Shown here piece after piece: positions 1 to 7,596 of a stretch of DNA of 64,000 nt. Below the pieces are notes generated by a model that saw only the letters and a program-made list of their open reading frames with translations, was not told the DNA's origin and did not search any database. Each line of letters starts with the position of its first letter. The first letter of the stretch is position 1. Source of the DNA: Planomonospora sp. ID67723 (lineage in GTDB: Bacteria; Actinomycetota; Actinomycetes; Streptosporangiales; Streptosporangiaceae); contig NZ_JABTEZ010000005.1 of assembly GCF_015711605.1 (NCBI RefSeq), positions 496,001 to 560,000 of the forward strand. The letters run 5' to 3'. The translations under genes and the position numbers were made by a program.

Positions 1-400
1 TGCGCCGCTACATGATCGAGGGCTTGGACGATGGGGGCGTTGGCCCAGGCCCGGCCGGGGTCGGGATGCTGGTGATCGATCAGACAGGGTCCGCCAAGAA
101 GGGCCCCGTCCCGCCCCGGGGTGGCCCGCTAGTTCACCGGCACGCTCAGCAGGATCTTTCCGTGCCAGGTAGGCCTGGTGGTGGCCTGGGCCACCACCGC
201 GGGACAGGCCCTCATCGACTGGGAGCTGTATCTGCTCAAGGAGTGGGGCGACGGTCGGTGCGCTGCCGTGCTGCGTATGTTCCCGAGTGCGTGGAGTTCG
301 CCACCACGTCGCGGCAGGCCAAGCAGATGATCAACCGGATCCTGCCGGACTTGCCCGAGGGACGGGTGTGGCCGGCCGGTGCCGCCGACAGTGCCGTCGC
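1..400 (+). pseudogene. IS701-family transposase remnant
   Basis: Decayed DDE transposase. In one frame a VIDQTG-KKG motif near base 78 matches the first catalytic Asp region of IS701-type transposases. After about base 130 the homology jumps frame to a segment reading AWATTAGQALIDWELYL (about 185-235). It then returns to the first frame at VEFATTSRQAKQMI (about 290-335). A stop codon and at least two frame changes break the gene, and the 5' end lies outside the window. No terminal inverted repeat is recognisable at the right edge. The family assignment rests on these motifs and is good; the exact end near 400 is approximate. Confidence 0.75.
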
Positions 401-522
401 ACCCGTGCTCTTGCACGAACCGTCGCACGGCCACCGCCCGGCTCATATCGCTAACCGCGATAGAGCCGCCGATCTCCAGCTGAAGAGTCAGGCGAGTGAT
501 CGTGGATTTTGGAAACGACGAA

Positions 523-556
523 GCCGGCACGGGAGAGGGGCCCTCACCGTGCCGGC
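523..556. terminator. long GC hairpin, possible bidirectional terminator
   Basis: GCCGGCACGG at 523-532 pairs with CCGTGCCGGC at 547-556. The loop itself contains the palindrome GAGGGGCCCTC (535-545). No T-tract follows, as is usual in very GC-rich actinomycetes. Confidence 0.45.
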
Positions 557-749
557 CGGTCTTCCACCGGTCATGCCGGCTTCCGCGATCTCTCTGATCT
601 CGCCGGTCGCGCCGTGGCGGAATCGGTGCGGCGAGCGGGGTCGGTGCGCCGGACGGGCCGCCGCGCCGCACTGCCCCCCGCAGGCGGAGCGGCGGTCCGT
701 CCGGCTGTGCCCTCTCCCCTGGAGGACACAGGACTGGTCAGGGAGGGGT

Positions 750-779
750 GCCGGGTCCCCGCCAAGGCACGGACCCGGC
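750..779 (-). terminator. terminator of the 787-1179 lipoprotein gene
   Basis: GCCGGGTCC at 750-758 pairs with GGACCCGGC at 771-779. On the minus strand it sits just past the stop codon at 787. Confidence 0.55.
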
Positions 780-786
780 CGCTTCC

Positions 787-1179
787 CTAGGAGCAGGCGG
801 CGACAAGCTGGGTCTGGAGCTCCTGGGTCTTCTTGCCCAGGTCCTGGACCGCGGCAGTGGCGGAGGCCGGGTCGCTGGCGTCGATCTTCAGGTTGCCGAT
901 CGAGGTGGCGAAGTTGTTGAGCGCCGTGGCCAGCTCACCCTCGGCCTGGCCCGCCAGGTTCTTCAGATCCGCGGCGAACTTCTGGTTCGCCTCGTTGAAC
1001 TTGTTGAGGTCGCCGGCGGAGGCGGCCGCAGCGGTGGAGTACTCCTGGGTGATCTTCGTCCAGGGGGCTTCGCTGCAGAGAGCGGAGTTGGCGCCACCGC
1101 TGCAGGCGGCGGTCAGGGAGACGAGTGCGGTCCCCGCGACGGCGACGGCGATACGGCGGGGGGAGAGGACGCGGAACAT
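787..1179 (-). CDS. small lipoprotein, helical secreted domain
   Basis: 130-residue protein of unknown function. It starts MFRVLSPRR and has a signal peptide ending in the lipobox LTAACSGG, so Cys near residue 24 should be lipidated and the protein anchored outside the membrane. The mature part is Ala/Lys/Gln-rich and predicted helical, with one further Cys after the lipobox (ALCSE) and one near the C-terminus (VAACS) that could form a disulfide. I chose ATG 1179 because AAAGGCAAG lies just upstream; an open extension to 1269 adds 30 residues without lipoprotein character. It is transcribed alone, ending at the hairpin 750-779. Resembles small actinobacterial lipoproteins with no assigned role. 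Confidence 0.8.
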   Translation of the reverse strand: MFRVLSPRRIAVAVAGTALVSLTAACSGGANSALCSEAPWTKITQEYSTAAAASAGDLNKFNEANQKFAADLKNLAGQAEGELATALNNFATSIGNLKIDASDPASATAAVQDLGKKTQELQTQLVAACS

Positions 1180-1396
1180 TGCTTGCCTTTCATTGCAAAC
1201 TGTGACGATCTGAACCGTAGGGGCCCGCCCTTGCGGATCGCTTACACGGCGCTTACAACTGGGACTCATTTACGCGAGCCCAGGTCGTCGGGGATGAGCC
1301 CGGCGCGCCGCGCGCGACCGCCCGCACGGGCCGGAACCGGTGTGATCCGCTGGTTCGTGACTGTCTGTTCCGTCGGAGGCGATTGTCCGTTCCCTG

Positions 1397-1492
1397 TCAG
1401 AAGGGCAGGGGGCGGCCCGAGGGGGTGCGCAGGTCGAGCGGGACGGGCTGGCGGGGCGGCCGGGGCCTCTGGAGGATTTGAACCCTTTTCAT
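1397..1492 (-). CDS. 31-aa Pro/Arg-rich microprotein, copy 1
   Basis: A 31-codon gene with ATG at 1492 and TGA at 1397. AAGGGAG lies about six bases upstream of the start. The peptide begins MKRVQIL, has the Pro/Arg block QRPRPPR, then a block LDLRTPSGR, and ends LPF. It is 27/31 identical to the product of 8725-8820. At least 16 codons differ synonymously between the two copies while only four amino acids differ (positions 7, 15, 18, 28), which is the signature of a protein under purifying selection. There is no signal peptide or membrane segment, and net charge is positive. It lies alone between two lipoprotein genes. Function unknown; the RPRPPR block resembles proline-rich ribosome-targeting antimicrobial peptides, but that is only a resemblance. 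Confidence 0.8.
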   Translation of the reverse strand: MKRVQILQRPRPPRQPVPLDLRTPSGRPLPF

Positions 1493-1587
1493 GTCCTACT
1501 CCCTTTTGTTGGAGTTTGGGAGAGACTATGCGACCCGACCGACATTTTCGTCCGGTTCGTGAGATTTTCTGTCTCGGCAGTACGGGT

Positions 1588-2808
1588 TCAGCGGCGCAGC
1601 ACGAAGCCGGCCTCGGCGTCCCCCCAGCCGACCGAGCCGACCACCCAGACCGTGCCGGTGCCGGGGACCCGGGCGATGCCGATGTGGTTGACGTCGTCCG
1701 ACACCTCGTACTGCTGGTCCTCCTCGTGGGCCCGCAGCAGCGGGCCGTACCGGGCGCTCCACCGCGTGCCGTCGAAGTGGAGCAGGAGCGCCTGCCCCGA
1801 GTGGTCGGCGTCCACGCCGCCGACCCACACGTCGTCGGCGCCGAACGCCGTCAGACCGTGCAGCGAACCCCGGGCGACCGGCACCTGCGACCGCTGCCAG
1901 CTCGACCCGTCCCAGTGCAGGACCAGCGGCTCCGCCCGGCGGTCGCCGTACACGTCCTCGGGGCCGGTGGAGATCTCGCCCACCGCCCAGACGTCGGACG
2001 GGGAGACCTGCCAGACCCGGTTCAGCCTGCCGCCGGGGATCTCCGGGGTCTCCATGGCCTCCCACATGCCGTCGGCGGTCCCGTGCCAGGCCAGCGGCCC
2101 GGTCTCGTCGTGGCCGACCGCCCAGACGTGCATGCCCCCGGCGGTGATCGCCTTGAGCGTCCCCGCGGTCTGGAAGACGTTGCGGAACCCGCCGCCGTGC
2201 CACTCCAGGAGCACCGTCCCCGACGGCCCGGTCGCGGTGAACCAGGCCCGCCCGCCGGTCGCGGCGACGTCCGTGAGCCGGTAGTCCTGCGCCACCCCGA
2301 AGGGCCGCTCCCACGTCCACCGCCGCCCGTCCCACCGCGCGGCGACCGGCGTCTCGCCGTTGCCGGCGATCCACACGTCGTCCGGCGCGCTCGCGCTGAC
2401 GCCTTCCACATGGTGCAGGCCGTGCCCCTCCGCCGGGATCTCCCGCCACCGGGTCCCGTCCCACCGCACGACGGCCGGCGACCCCTCCCGGTCCTCGGCG
2501 CTCGCCTGGTAGCCCACCGCCCACACGTCTCGGGGACCGGCGACCGCCACGTCCACGAGCGCGGCGCTCCCCTCGAGCTCCGGGGCGGGCACGGATTCCC
2601 ACTCCGGAGCCGCCGCCACCGCCCCGGTGGCCCGAGGGCTCGCCGCCGCGCTCTGGGACGCCGTACGGCCCGGCGAGGAACCGGAGACCGCCGTGCGGTC
2701 CGGCGCGGGCGACGGGCCCGGCGCCGCCGTACGGCCCGCGGTGCACGCCGCCGCCAGACACACCGTGAGGACCGCACCCGCCGACCGCATCTTCGCCGAA
2801 TACCGCAT
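1588..2808 (-). CDS. secreted beta-propeller-like lipoprotein
   Basis: 406-residue exported protein. The signal peptide is followed by lipobox LAAACTAG (Cys about 22) and a Pro/Ala/Ser-rich linker to about residue 65. Repeating modules then follow, each with a DVWAVG or DVWIAG strand followed by a WDG-RW turn, seen at least six times. This is the repeat style of WD/Kelch-like secreted propellers of actinomycetes. The fold suggests binding to a surface or ligand rather than catalysis; no catalytic motif is visible. ATG 2808 is the start most consistent with the signal peptide. Transcribed alone, with nothing in the context to indicate a partner. Confidence 0.8.
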   Translation of the reverse strand: MRYSAKMRSAGAVLTVCLAAACTAGRTAAPGPSPAPDRTAVSGSSPGRTASQSAAASPRATGAVAAAPEWESVPAPELEGSAALVDVAVAGPRDVWAVGYQASAEDREGSPAVVRWDGTRWREIPAEGHGLHHVEGVSASAPDDVWIAGNGETPVAARWDGRRWTWERPFGVAQDYRLTDVAATGGRAWFTATGPSGTVLLEWHGGGFRNVFQTAGTLKAITAGGMHVWAVGHDETGPLAWHGTADGMWEAMETPEIPGGRLNRVWQVSPSDVWAVGEISTGPEDVYGDRRAEPLVLHWDGSSWQRSQVPVARGSLHGLTAFGADDVWVGGVDADHSGQALLLHFDGTRWSARYGPLLRAHEEDQQYEVSDDVNHIGIARVPGTGTVWVVGSVGWGDAEAGFVLRR

Positions 2809-2933
2809 CCATCCAGGATGCCCGCCCGGCGCCCCTTGGAACGGCCGGTCACCACGATGTGCGTCACCGCCGCGGACATCTTCACGCCGCGGCCTTCCTG
2901 ACGGCCGATCCGGCTCCTGGCTCGGAACGGGGA

Positions 2934-2975
2934 CGGCGTCCTCCCCCGACCGGGGGGGCCGGGGGAGGAGGCCGT
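2934..2975 (-). terminator. terminator downstream of the methyltransferase
   Basis: CCTCCCCCG at 2940-2948 pairs with CGGGGGAGG at 2960-2968. Outer arms GACGGC and GCCGTC extend the stem. It lies immediately after the stop codon at 2984 on the minus strand. Confidence 0.6.
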
Positions 2976-2983
2976 CGAGAAGA

Positions 2984-3928
2984 TCAGCGTCTGCGGGCGA
3001 CCGTGACGCCGTCGCGCACGGGCAGCATCACCGACTCGACGCGGTCGTCACCGACCACGATCTCGTTCATGCGCCGCATGGCGACGGAGTCGTCGTCCTG
3101 GAAGGCGGGGTCGAAGACCCGGCCCCCGAGGAAGACGTTGTCCAGGACGATGAGACCGCCGGGGCGCAGCCGGGGGACCAGTTCCTCGTAGTAGGCGGGA
3201 TAACCGGTCTTGTCGGCGTCGACGAAGGCGAAGTCGAGGTGCGGCTCGGCCGGGAGCGCCCGCAGCGTCTCGATCGCCGGGGCGATCCTCAGCTCGATGC
3301 GCCCGGCCAGGCCCGCGCGCTCCCAGTAGCGCCGGGCGACGGAGGTCCACTCGGCGCTGACGTCGCAGGCGAGGAGGTGGCCTTCCTCGCCCAGGCCGCG
3401 GGCGATGCAGATCGAGGAGTAGCCGGTGAACACCCCCACCTCGACGGCCCGGCGGGCGCCGGACATCCGGACCAGCATGGTCAGGAAGGCGCCCTCGTCG
3501 TGGGAGATCTGCATCCTGGCCGCGTCGCCGGTGGCCCGGTGGGTCTCCGCGGCGAGCTCGCGGAGCAGCTCGTCGGCCGGCGTGCAGTGCGCGAGCAGGT
3601 AGTCGCCGACGGCGGGATCGAGGACGGGTCCGGGAGCGGACGGGGCGGAGGCCCAGTCGACCTTGAGCTCCTCCTGGGCGGCGAAGCGCAGGAGATGGCG
3701 GGTGACGACGTCCTGGACCGCGGCGAGCGCCTCGGCGTCCTCGGCCGTGGCGGTCATGGTGAGGCGGCCGGCGGCCGGGGCGAGCACGCACGTGCCGTGC
3801 TGGAAGGTGACAGTCCCGCGGCCGTCGTCCGCGAGCTCCGCGGTGGCCTTGTGGCCCAGGTGGGAGATCAGCTGCTTGACGTATCGCTCGGGGCGAGGGG
3901 TGTCGACGTGCGCCGTCGAAGAGGGCAT
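2984..3928 (-). CDS. DUF2218 / class I O-methyltransferase fusion
   Basis: 314-residue two-domain protein. Residues about 12-92 (ERYVKQLISHLGHKA... with FQHGT) match the DUF2218 fold, usually found as a free protein of about 100 residues. Residues about 105-314 are a caffeoyl-CoA-type O-methyltransferase, which transfers a methyl group from S-adenosylmethionine. Visible motifs are the SAM loop VEVGVFTGYSS (162-172), the acidic VDADK (236-240) and LDN (262-264), typical metal ligands. The start ATG 3928 is preceded by GAAAGGA at good spacing. Transcribed alone. The substrate cannot be told from sequence. DUF2218 proteins are often linked to metal or siderophore functions, so a metal-handling or catechol substrate is possible (inference). 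Confidence 0.85.
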   Translation of the reverse strand: MPSSTAHVDTPRPERYVKQLISHLGHKATAELADDGRGTVTFQHGTCVLAPAAGRLTMTATAEDAEALAAVQDVVTRHLLRFAAQEELKVDWASAPSAPGPVLDPAVGDYLLAHCTPADELLRELAAETHRATGDAARMQISHDEGAFLTMLVRMSGARRAVEVGVFTGYSSICIARGLGEEGHLLACDVSAEWTSVARRYWERAGLAGRIELRIAPAIETLRALPAEPHLDFAFVDADKTGYPAYYEELVPRLRPGGLIVLDNVFLGGRVFDPAFQDDDSVAMRRMNEIVVGDDRVESVMLPVRDGVTVARRR

Positions 3929-4203
3929 CGAGATCCTTTCGTGGATGGCACCGGCCCGCGGGCGGGCGCGGAGGCGCCGGCCGGTCGGGCGTGCTCAACC
4001 TCTACCAGTCCCGGCCCTTTGGCAAGGGGTTGTCGGGCGAGGCTCCGCGATCCGCGTCTTCCGCTCTGATCCGCCGCCGTCCGGCGGAAGCCTCCGGATT
4101 GTGCACTGCGGAAAAGAAGCGCGGAGGCCTGTCCTTCCGATCATCCAGATAGTAAAGAAGCTTTTCAATTAGGTGCCTCCACCCCCCATCGAAAGGCTCC
4201 GCC

Positions 4204-5055
4204 ATGCGGCTCCACGCCCTGAGTTTGATCACGGCTCTGACGGCTCTGGTGGCCTCGGGTGGCCCCGCCCACGCGGACGGGCCCACCGGTGAGATCGTCC
4301 ACCGCACCCAGAACGCCGGTCAGGTGGTCGCCCTGACCTTCGACGACGGGCCCTCGCCCACCTGGACCCCCGAGTTCCTGGAACTGCTCCGCCGGGAGCA
4401 GGTCCGCGCCACCTTCTGCCTGCTGGGCAGCCAGGCCCGAGCGCACCCCGAGCTGGTGCGCCGAATCGTCGCCGACGGGCACGCGGTGTGCAACCACACC
4501 TTGAAGCACGACTACATCGCCGGCTGGACGCCGCAGGAGATCCACACCGAGCTGACCGCCACCAACGAGGCGATCCGCACGGCGGCCGGCGATCCGGGCC
4601 TGCCCATCAGGTACTTCCGGGCGCCGTACGCGGGATGGGGCGCCTCCCCGCAGGTCGCCGCCTCGCTCGGCATGACGGCCCTGGCCTGGACGACGGACCC
4701 GCAGGACTGGGACGGCTCGCCGGCGGACGTGCTCGCCCAGCGCCTGGACGCGCGGCGCCGTCCCACGGCCGTGGTGCTCTCCCACGACGGCGGCGGCGAC
4801 CGCTCGGCCACCCTGGCCGCCTACCGGCAGGTCCTTCCCCGGTGGCGGCAGGACGGCTGGGGCTTCGACCGGCCGGCGGTGACCGGCGGGCCGTACCCGG
4901 TGGTGTGCACGGCGCCGGCCTGGCGAGTCCACGACGTCTACGGCGGAGGCGACCGGGTCTCACGGGACGGGCGGGTGTACCAGGCCCGCTGGTGGACGAA
5001 GCTGGAGGACCCGCTCGCCGCGCCGTGGGTCTGGGCGGACCTGGGCGCCTGCTGA
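4204..5055 (+). CDS. secreted polysaccharide deacetylase with chitin-binding tail
   Basis: 283 residues. A signal peptide (about 1-24, cleavage near AHA) is followed by a NodB deacetylase domain: TFDDGP (45-50) with the catalytic Asp and metal Asp, HTLKH (98-102) with the two metal His, RAPY (139-142), and SHDGG (193-197) near the C-terminus of the catalytic domain. Residues about 235-283 (PAWRVHDVYGGGDRV then VYQARWWT) match a short CBM5/12 chitin-binding module. The enzyme should remove N-acetyl groups from chitin or peptidoglycan outside the cell. GAAAGG lies upstream of ATG 4204. It fits with the LPMO and CBM proteins near 50 kb as part of a chitin or cellulose lifestyle. Confidence 0.9.
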   Translation: MRLHALSLITALTALVASGGPAHADGPTGEIVHRTQNAGQVVALTFDDGPSPTWTPEFLELLRREQVRATFCLLGSQARAHPELVRRIVADGHAVCNHTLKHDYIAGWTPQEIHTELTATNEAIRTAAGDPGLPIRYFRAPYAGWGASPQVAASLGMTALAWTTDPQDWDGSPADVLAQRLDARRRPTAVVLSHDGGGDRSATLAAYRQVLPRWRQDGWGFDRPAVTGGPYPVVCTAPAWRVHDVYGGGDRVSRDGRVYQARWWTKLEDPLAAPWVWADLGAC

Positions 5056-5105
5056 CGCGGCGGGGCCGGCGGAACAGGACGGGCGCGCGCCGGGTTGGCA
5101 CGGCC

Positions 5106-5834
5106 ATGGAGCCGATCACACGCGGGCGCGTCCGGATCGAGCCGTCGGCCAAGAGGGTGCGGGCCTTCCTGGGCGGCAGGGTGGTGGCCGACACCGTCCG
5201 GCCGCTGCTGGTCTGGGAGATCCCCTACTACCCGGCCTACTACATCCCCCGCGAGGACCTCGCCGCCGAGCTCAGACCCAGCGGCAGGACCCAGAGGTCG
5301 CCCAGCCGCGGCGACGGGGTCCTCTACGACATCGAAGGCGTGGCCGACGCCGCGCTGGCCTACCCCGACTCCCCGATCGAGGAACTGCGCGACCACGTGC
5401 GCCTGGAGTGGGAGGCCATGGACGCCTGGTTCGAGGAGGACGAGGAGGTCTACGTCCACCCCCGCGACCCGTACAGCCGGGTGGACATCCTGCCCTCCTC
5501 CCGCCACATCAGGGTCGAGGTCGACGGGGTGACCGTCGCCGACTCGCGCGGCGCCCGGATCCTGTTCGAGACCGGCCTGCCGCCGCGCTACTACCTGCCC
5601 AAGACCGACGTCCGCCTGGACCTGCTGACCCCCACCGAAACGGTGAGCCGCTGCCCGTACAAGGGACAGGCGGAGTACTGGTCGGTCAACGGGCGCGCGG
5701 ACCTGGCCTGGTCCTACCGGACGCCGCTGGAGGAGAGCCAGCGGATCGCCGGGCTGATCTCCTTCTACAACGAGAAGGTCGACATCTACGTGGACGGCGT
5801 CCTCCAGGACCGTCCGAGGACGCCGTTCTCCTGA
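5106..5834 (+). CDS. tandem DUF427 protein
   Basis: 242 residues made of two DUF427 repeats: about 12-115 (KRVRAFLGGRVVADT, LVWEIPYYPAYYIP) and about 130-235 (RHIRVEVDGVTVADS, FETGLPPRYYLP, CPYKGQAEYWSV). DUF427 proteins are small mainly-beta proteins of actinobacteria and proteobacteria with no settled biochemistry. ATG 5106 is the first Met before the first repeat; no strong ribosome binding site is seen. It follows the deacetylase by 50 bases on the same strand and may share its transcript, although a functional link is not apparent. Confidence 0.85.
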   Translation: MEPITRGRVRIEPSAKRVRAFLGGRVVADTVRPLLVWEIPYYPAYYIPREDLAAELRPSGRTQRSPSRGDGVLYDIEGVADAALAYPDSPIEELRDHVRLEWEAMDAWFEEDEEVYVHPRDPYSRVDILPSSRHIRVEVDGVTVADSRGARILFETGLPPRYYLPKTDVRLDLLTPTETVSRCPYKGQAEYWSVNGRADLAWSYRTPLEESQRIAGLISFYNEKVDIYVDGVLQDRPRTPFS

Positions 5835-5864
5835 CCGGCGGGAAGGGCCGGGCGCGGGGGAGGG

Positions 5865-6839
5865 TCAGCCCGCCGGGGTCCGGCGGGACTCGGCCTCGAT
5901 GAGGGCGGCCAGCTCGTCCGGGGACATGGACCCGGGGGAGAGGCGCTCACGGGCGAGGCGGCCGGTCTCACGGCGCAGGACCTCGTTGGCCGGGGTCGGG
6001 ACGCCGAGCTCGCGGCCGAGCAGGACGATCTCGCCGTTGAGGTAGTCGGTCTCGATCGAGCCCCTGGACCTGGCCAGGCTCTGCCAGGACGAGCCGCCGC
6101 CCCGCTCGACCCCGTCGACCGGCAGGGCCTCGACCTCCTCGCCGCGCCGGGCCCGCTCCTCCTCGGGGGAGGCGTAGGCGATCCCGGCCGCGTCCAGTAC
6201 GGCCCGGCCCTCGGCGCGGACCCGCTCCATGACGGGCTCGTGGCCGGGCCCCCGCCCGCAGAGCGCCTCGTAGGCGTTGCCCAGGTTGCCGAGCAGCTTG
6301 GCGTACTTCCAGCGCATCACGTCAGGCACGGCGACGCCGACGAACGAGCTCGCCGACAGGTCGCCGGCGATCCGCTCCGACAGCTCGTCGGCGCCGTGCG
6401 GGTAGCGGCCGAGCTGGAGCAGCCCCGACTTGGGGGCTCCGTAGGCCACCACGACACCGGCCTCCAGGTGCAGCGCGGGCAGCCAGACGCACATGCCGTA
6501 GACCCGCTCGAACCGCCGCAGCGCCATCCGCTCGTTGGCCACGCCGTTCTGCGCGCACACCACCGGGACGTGGCTCGGCCAGGGGTCCAGCGCGGCGACC
6601 GTGTCCTGCGACTTGACGGCCAGGACCAGCACGTCGCCGTCGCGGAGCGGCACCGGGTCGCGGGTCACGGGGATGCCGAGAGCCTGGGTGGAGTGAGGGG
6701 TGGTCAGGCGCAGGCCGTCGCGCCTGATCGCGTCGTGGTGCGGGCCGCGGGCGACGAGCAGCACGTCGTGCCCGGCCTGGAAGAGCCGTCCTCCGATGGT
6801 CCCGCCGACGGCCCCGGCCCCGACCACGATGTATCGCAT
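5865..6839 (-). CDS. ketopantoate reductase family protein (PanE/ApbA)
   Basis: 324 residues. The N-terminal Rossmann fold has GAGAVGG (about 7-13) for NADPH. CAQNGVANE follows, and the C-terminal helical domain carries KLLGNLGNAYEAL with the conserved Lys and Asn. Classical PanE reduces 2-dehydropantoate to pantoate in coenzyme A synthesis. Paralogues like this one, outside pan operons, often act on other 2-keto acids, so the substrate is uncertain. The gene starts two bases after the stop codon of the TetR gene at 6842, so the two are co-transcribed and the regulator probably controls this enzyme. Confidence 0.85.
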   Translation of the reverse strand: MRYIVVGAGAVGGTIGGRLFQAGHDVLLVARGPHHDAIRRDGLRLTTPHSTQALGIPVTRDPVPLRDGDVLVLAVKSQDTVAALDPWPSHVPVVCAQNGVANERMALRRFERVYGMCVWLPALHLEAGVVVAYGAPKSGLLQLGRYPHGADELSERIAGDLSASSFVGVAVPDVMRWKYAKLLGNLGNAYEALCGRGPGHEPVMERVRAEGRAVLDAAGIAYASPEEERARRGEEVEALPVDGVERGGGSSWQSLARSRGSIETDYLNGEIVLLGRELGVPTPANEVLRRETGRLARERLSPGSMSPDELAALIEAESRRTPAG

Positions 6840-6841
6840 GA

Positions 6842-7504
6842 TCAGGATTCTGCCGCATCGCGCGGCCGGAGATCGTTCCGGGATCCCGCCAGGCCGTGCA
6901 GCAGGAGGTCGGTGAGGGTGTCGACGGCCTCCGCGCCGCTGACCCCCGGCCCCTTCTCCCCGGCGGTCAGCACCGCGTAGGCGAACATCGAGAGCATCGA
7001 GCCCATCGCCGCGCCGACCAGGGTGGGATCGCCGGGGAGGGGGTGGCCGCGCTCCCGCAGGTATTCGAGGTGGTCGCGCAGGACGGCCGTGTCTTCGGCG
7101 AGGCTCTCCCAGGCGCGGCCGGAGGCCGGGGGCTCGGCCATCGTCGACTGGAGGAGGGCGACCATCACCGGGAGGTGGTCGCGGAAGACGTTCCAGGCGA
7201 CGGCGACGTGGTCGCGGAGCTGGGCGCGGTCGGTCAGGTCGTGGTCGCGGGGATGGGCGTGCCCCTGGCGGCGGTCGTGGTCGCCGATCTCCGCGTCGGC
7301 CTGGGCCTGCATGTCGCGCAGGAGCGTCTGGAGCAGCTCCTCCTTGCTCGCGAAGTGGTCGTAGAAGGAGCCGGTGGCCCGGCCGGCGGCGGCCGTGATG
7401 TCGGTGATCTTGGTGTTCAGATAGCCGCGCTCCGCGAAGAGGCGGCGGGCCGCCTCCTTCAGTGCGGCCTCGGTCTCCGCGGCCTTCGCCTTGCGCACGC
7501 CCAT
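6842..7504 (-). CDS. TetR family repressor
   Basis: 220 residues starting [15 protein letters not shown]. The N-terminal helix-turn-helix covers about residues 14-60 ([25 protein letters not shown] then [12 protein letters not shown]), followed by an all-helical ligand domain of unknown specificity. ATG 7504 is preceded by GGAAGGAAG. It is divergent from the FAD monooxygenase at 7597, and the 92-base gap holds a promoter overlapped by a palindrome (7552-7564). It heads a two-gene operon with the reductase. Probable role: repress both arms until a substrate of the monooxygenase binds (inference from layout). Confidence 0.9.
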   Translation of the reverse strand: MGVRKAKAAETEAALKEAARRLFAERGYLNTKITDITAAAGRATGSFYDHFASKEELLQTLLRDMQAQADAEIGDHDRRQGHAHPRDHDLTDRAQLRDHVAVAWNVFRDHLPVMVALLQSTMAEPPASGRAWESLAEDTAVLRDHLEYLRERGHPLPGDPTLVGAAMGSMLSMFAYAVLTAGEKGPGVSGAEAVDTLTDLLLHGLAGSRNDLRPRDAAES

Positions 7505-7524
7505 CGATCTTCCTTCCGCATCGC

Positions 7525-7564
7525 TTGACCCCGACGGTAGCAATCCTCAATACTGAATATCAGT
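7525..7564 (+). promoter_or_regulatory. promoter and TetR operator of the monooxygenase
   Basis: TTGACC at 7525-7530 and AATACT at 7549-7554 with an 18-base spacer form a sigma-70-like promoter facing 7597. The palindrome ACTGA-ATA-TCAGT at 7552-7564 overlaps the -10 box and is the likely binding site of the divergent TetR protein. Confidence 0.55.
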
Positions 7565-7596
7565 TCGGTGAATCCATATTCATCAAGGGAGGCGCG

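Larger units (their letters stand above)
401..786. other. gene-poor interval with hairpins
   Basis: No gene is supported here. The frames that stay open lack recognisable homology and overlap on both strands. The interval holds two hairpins listed separately (523-556 and 750-779). Confidence 0.5.

Noticed and set aside
1397-1492. Microprotein copy 1 as an attenuation leader for the lipoprotein gene
   Set aside because: The lipoprotein start is more than 200 bases downstream without attenuator hairpins, and copy 2 has no downstream gene at all.
748-2901. Very long open frame on the plus strand
   Set aside because: Antisense to the lipoprotein, microprotein and propeller genes. Its composition (Arg/Gly/Pro without domains) is that of a GC-driven shadow frame.
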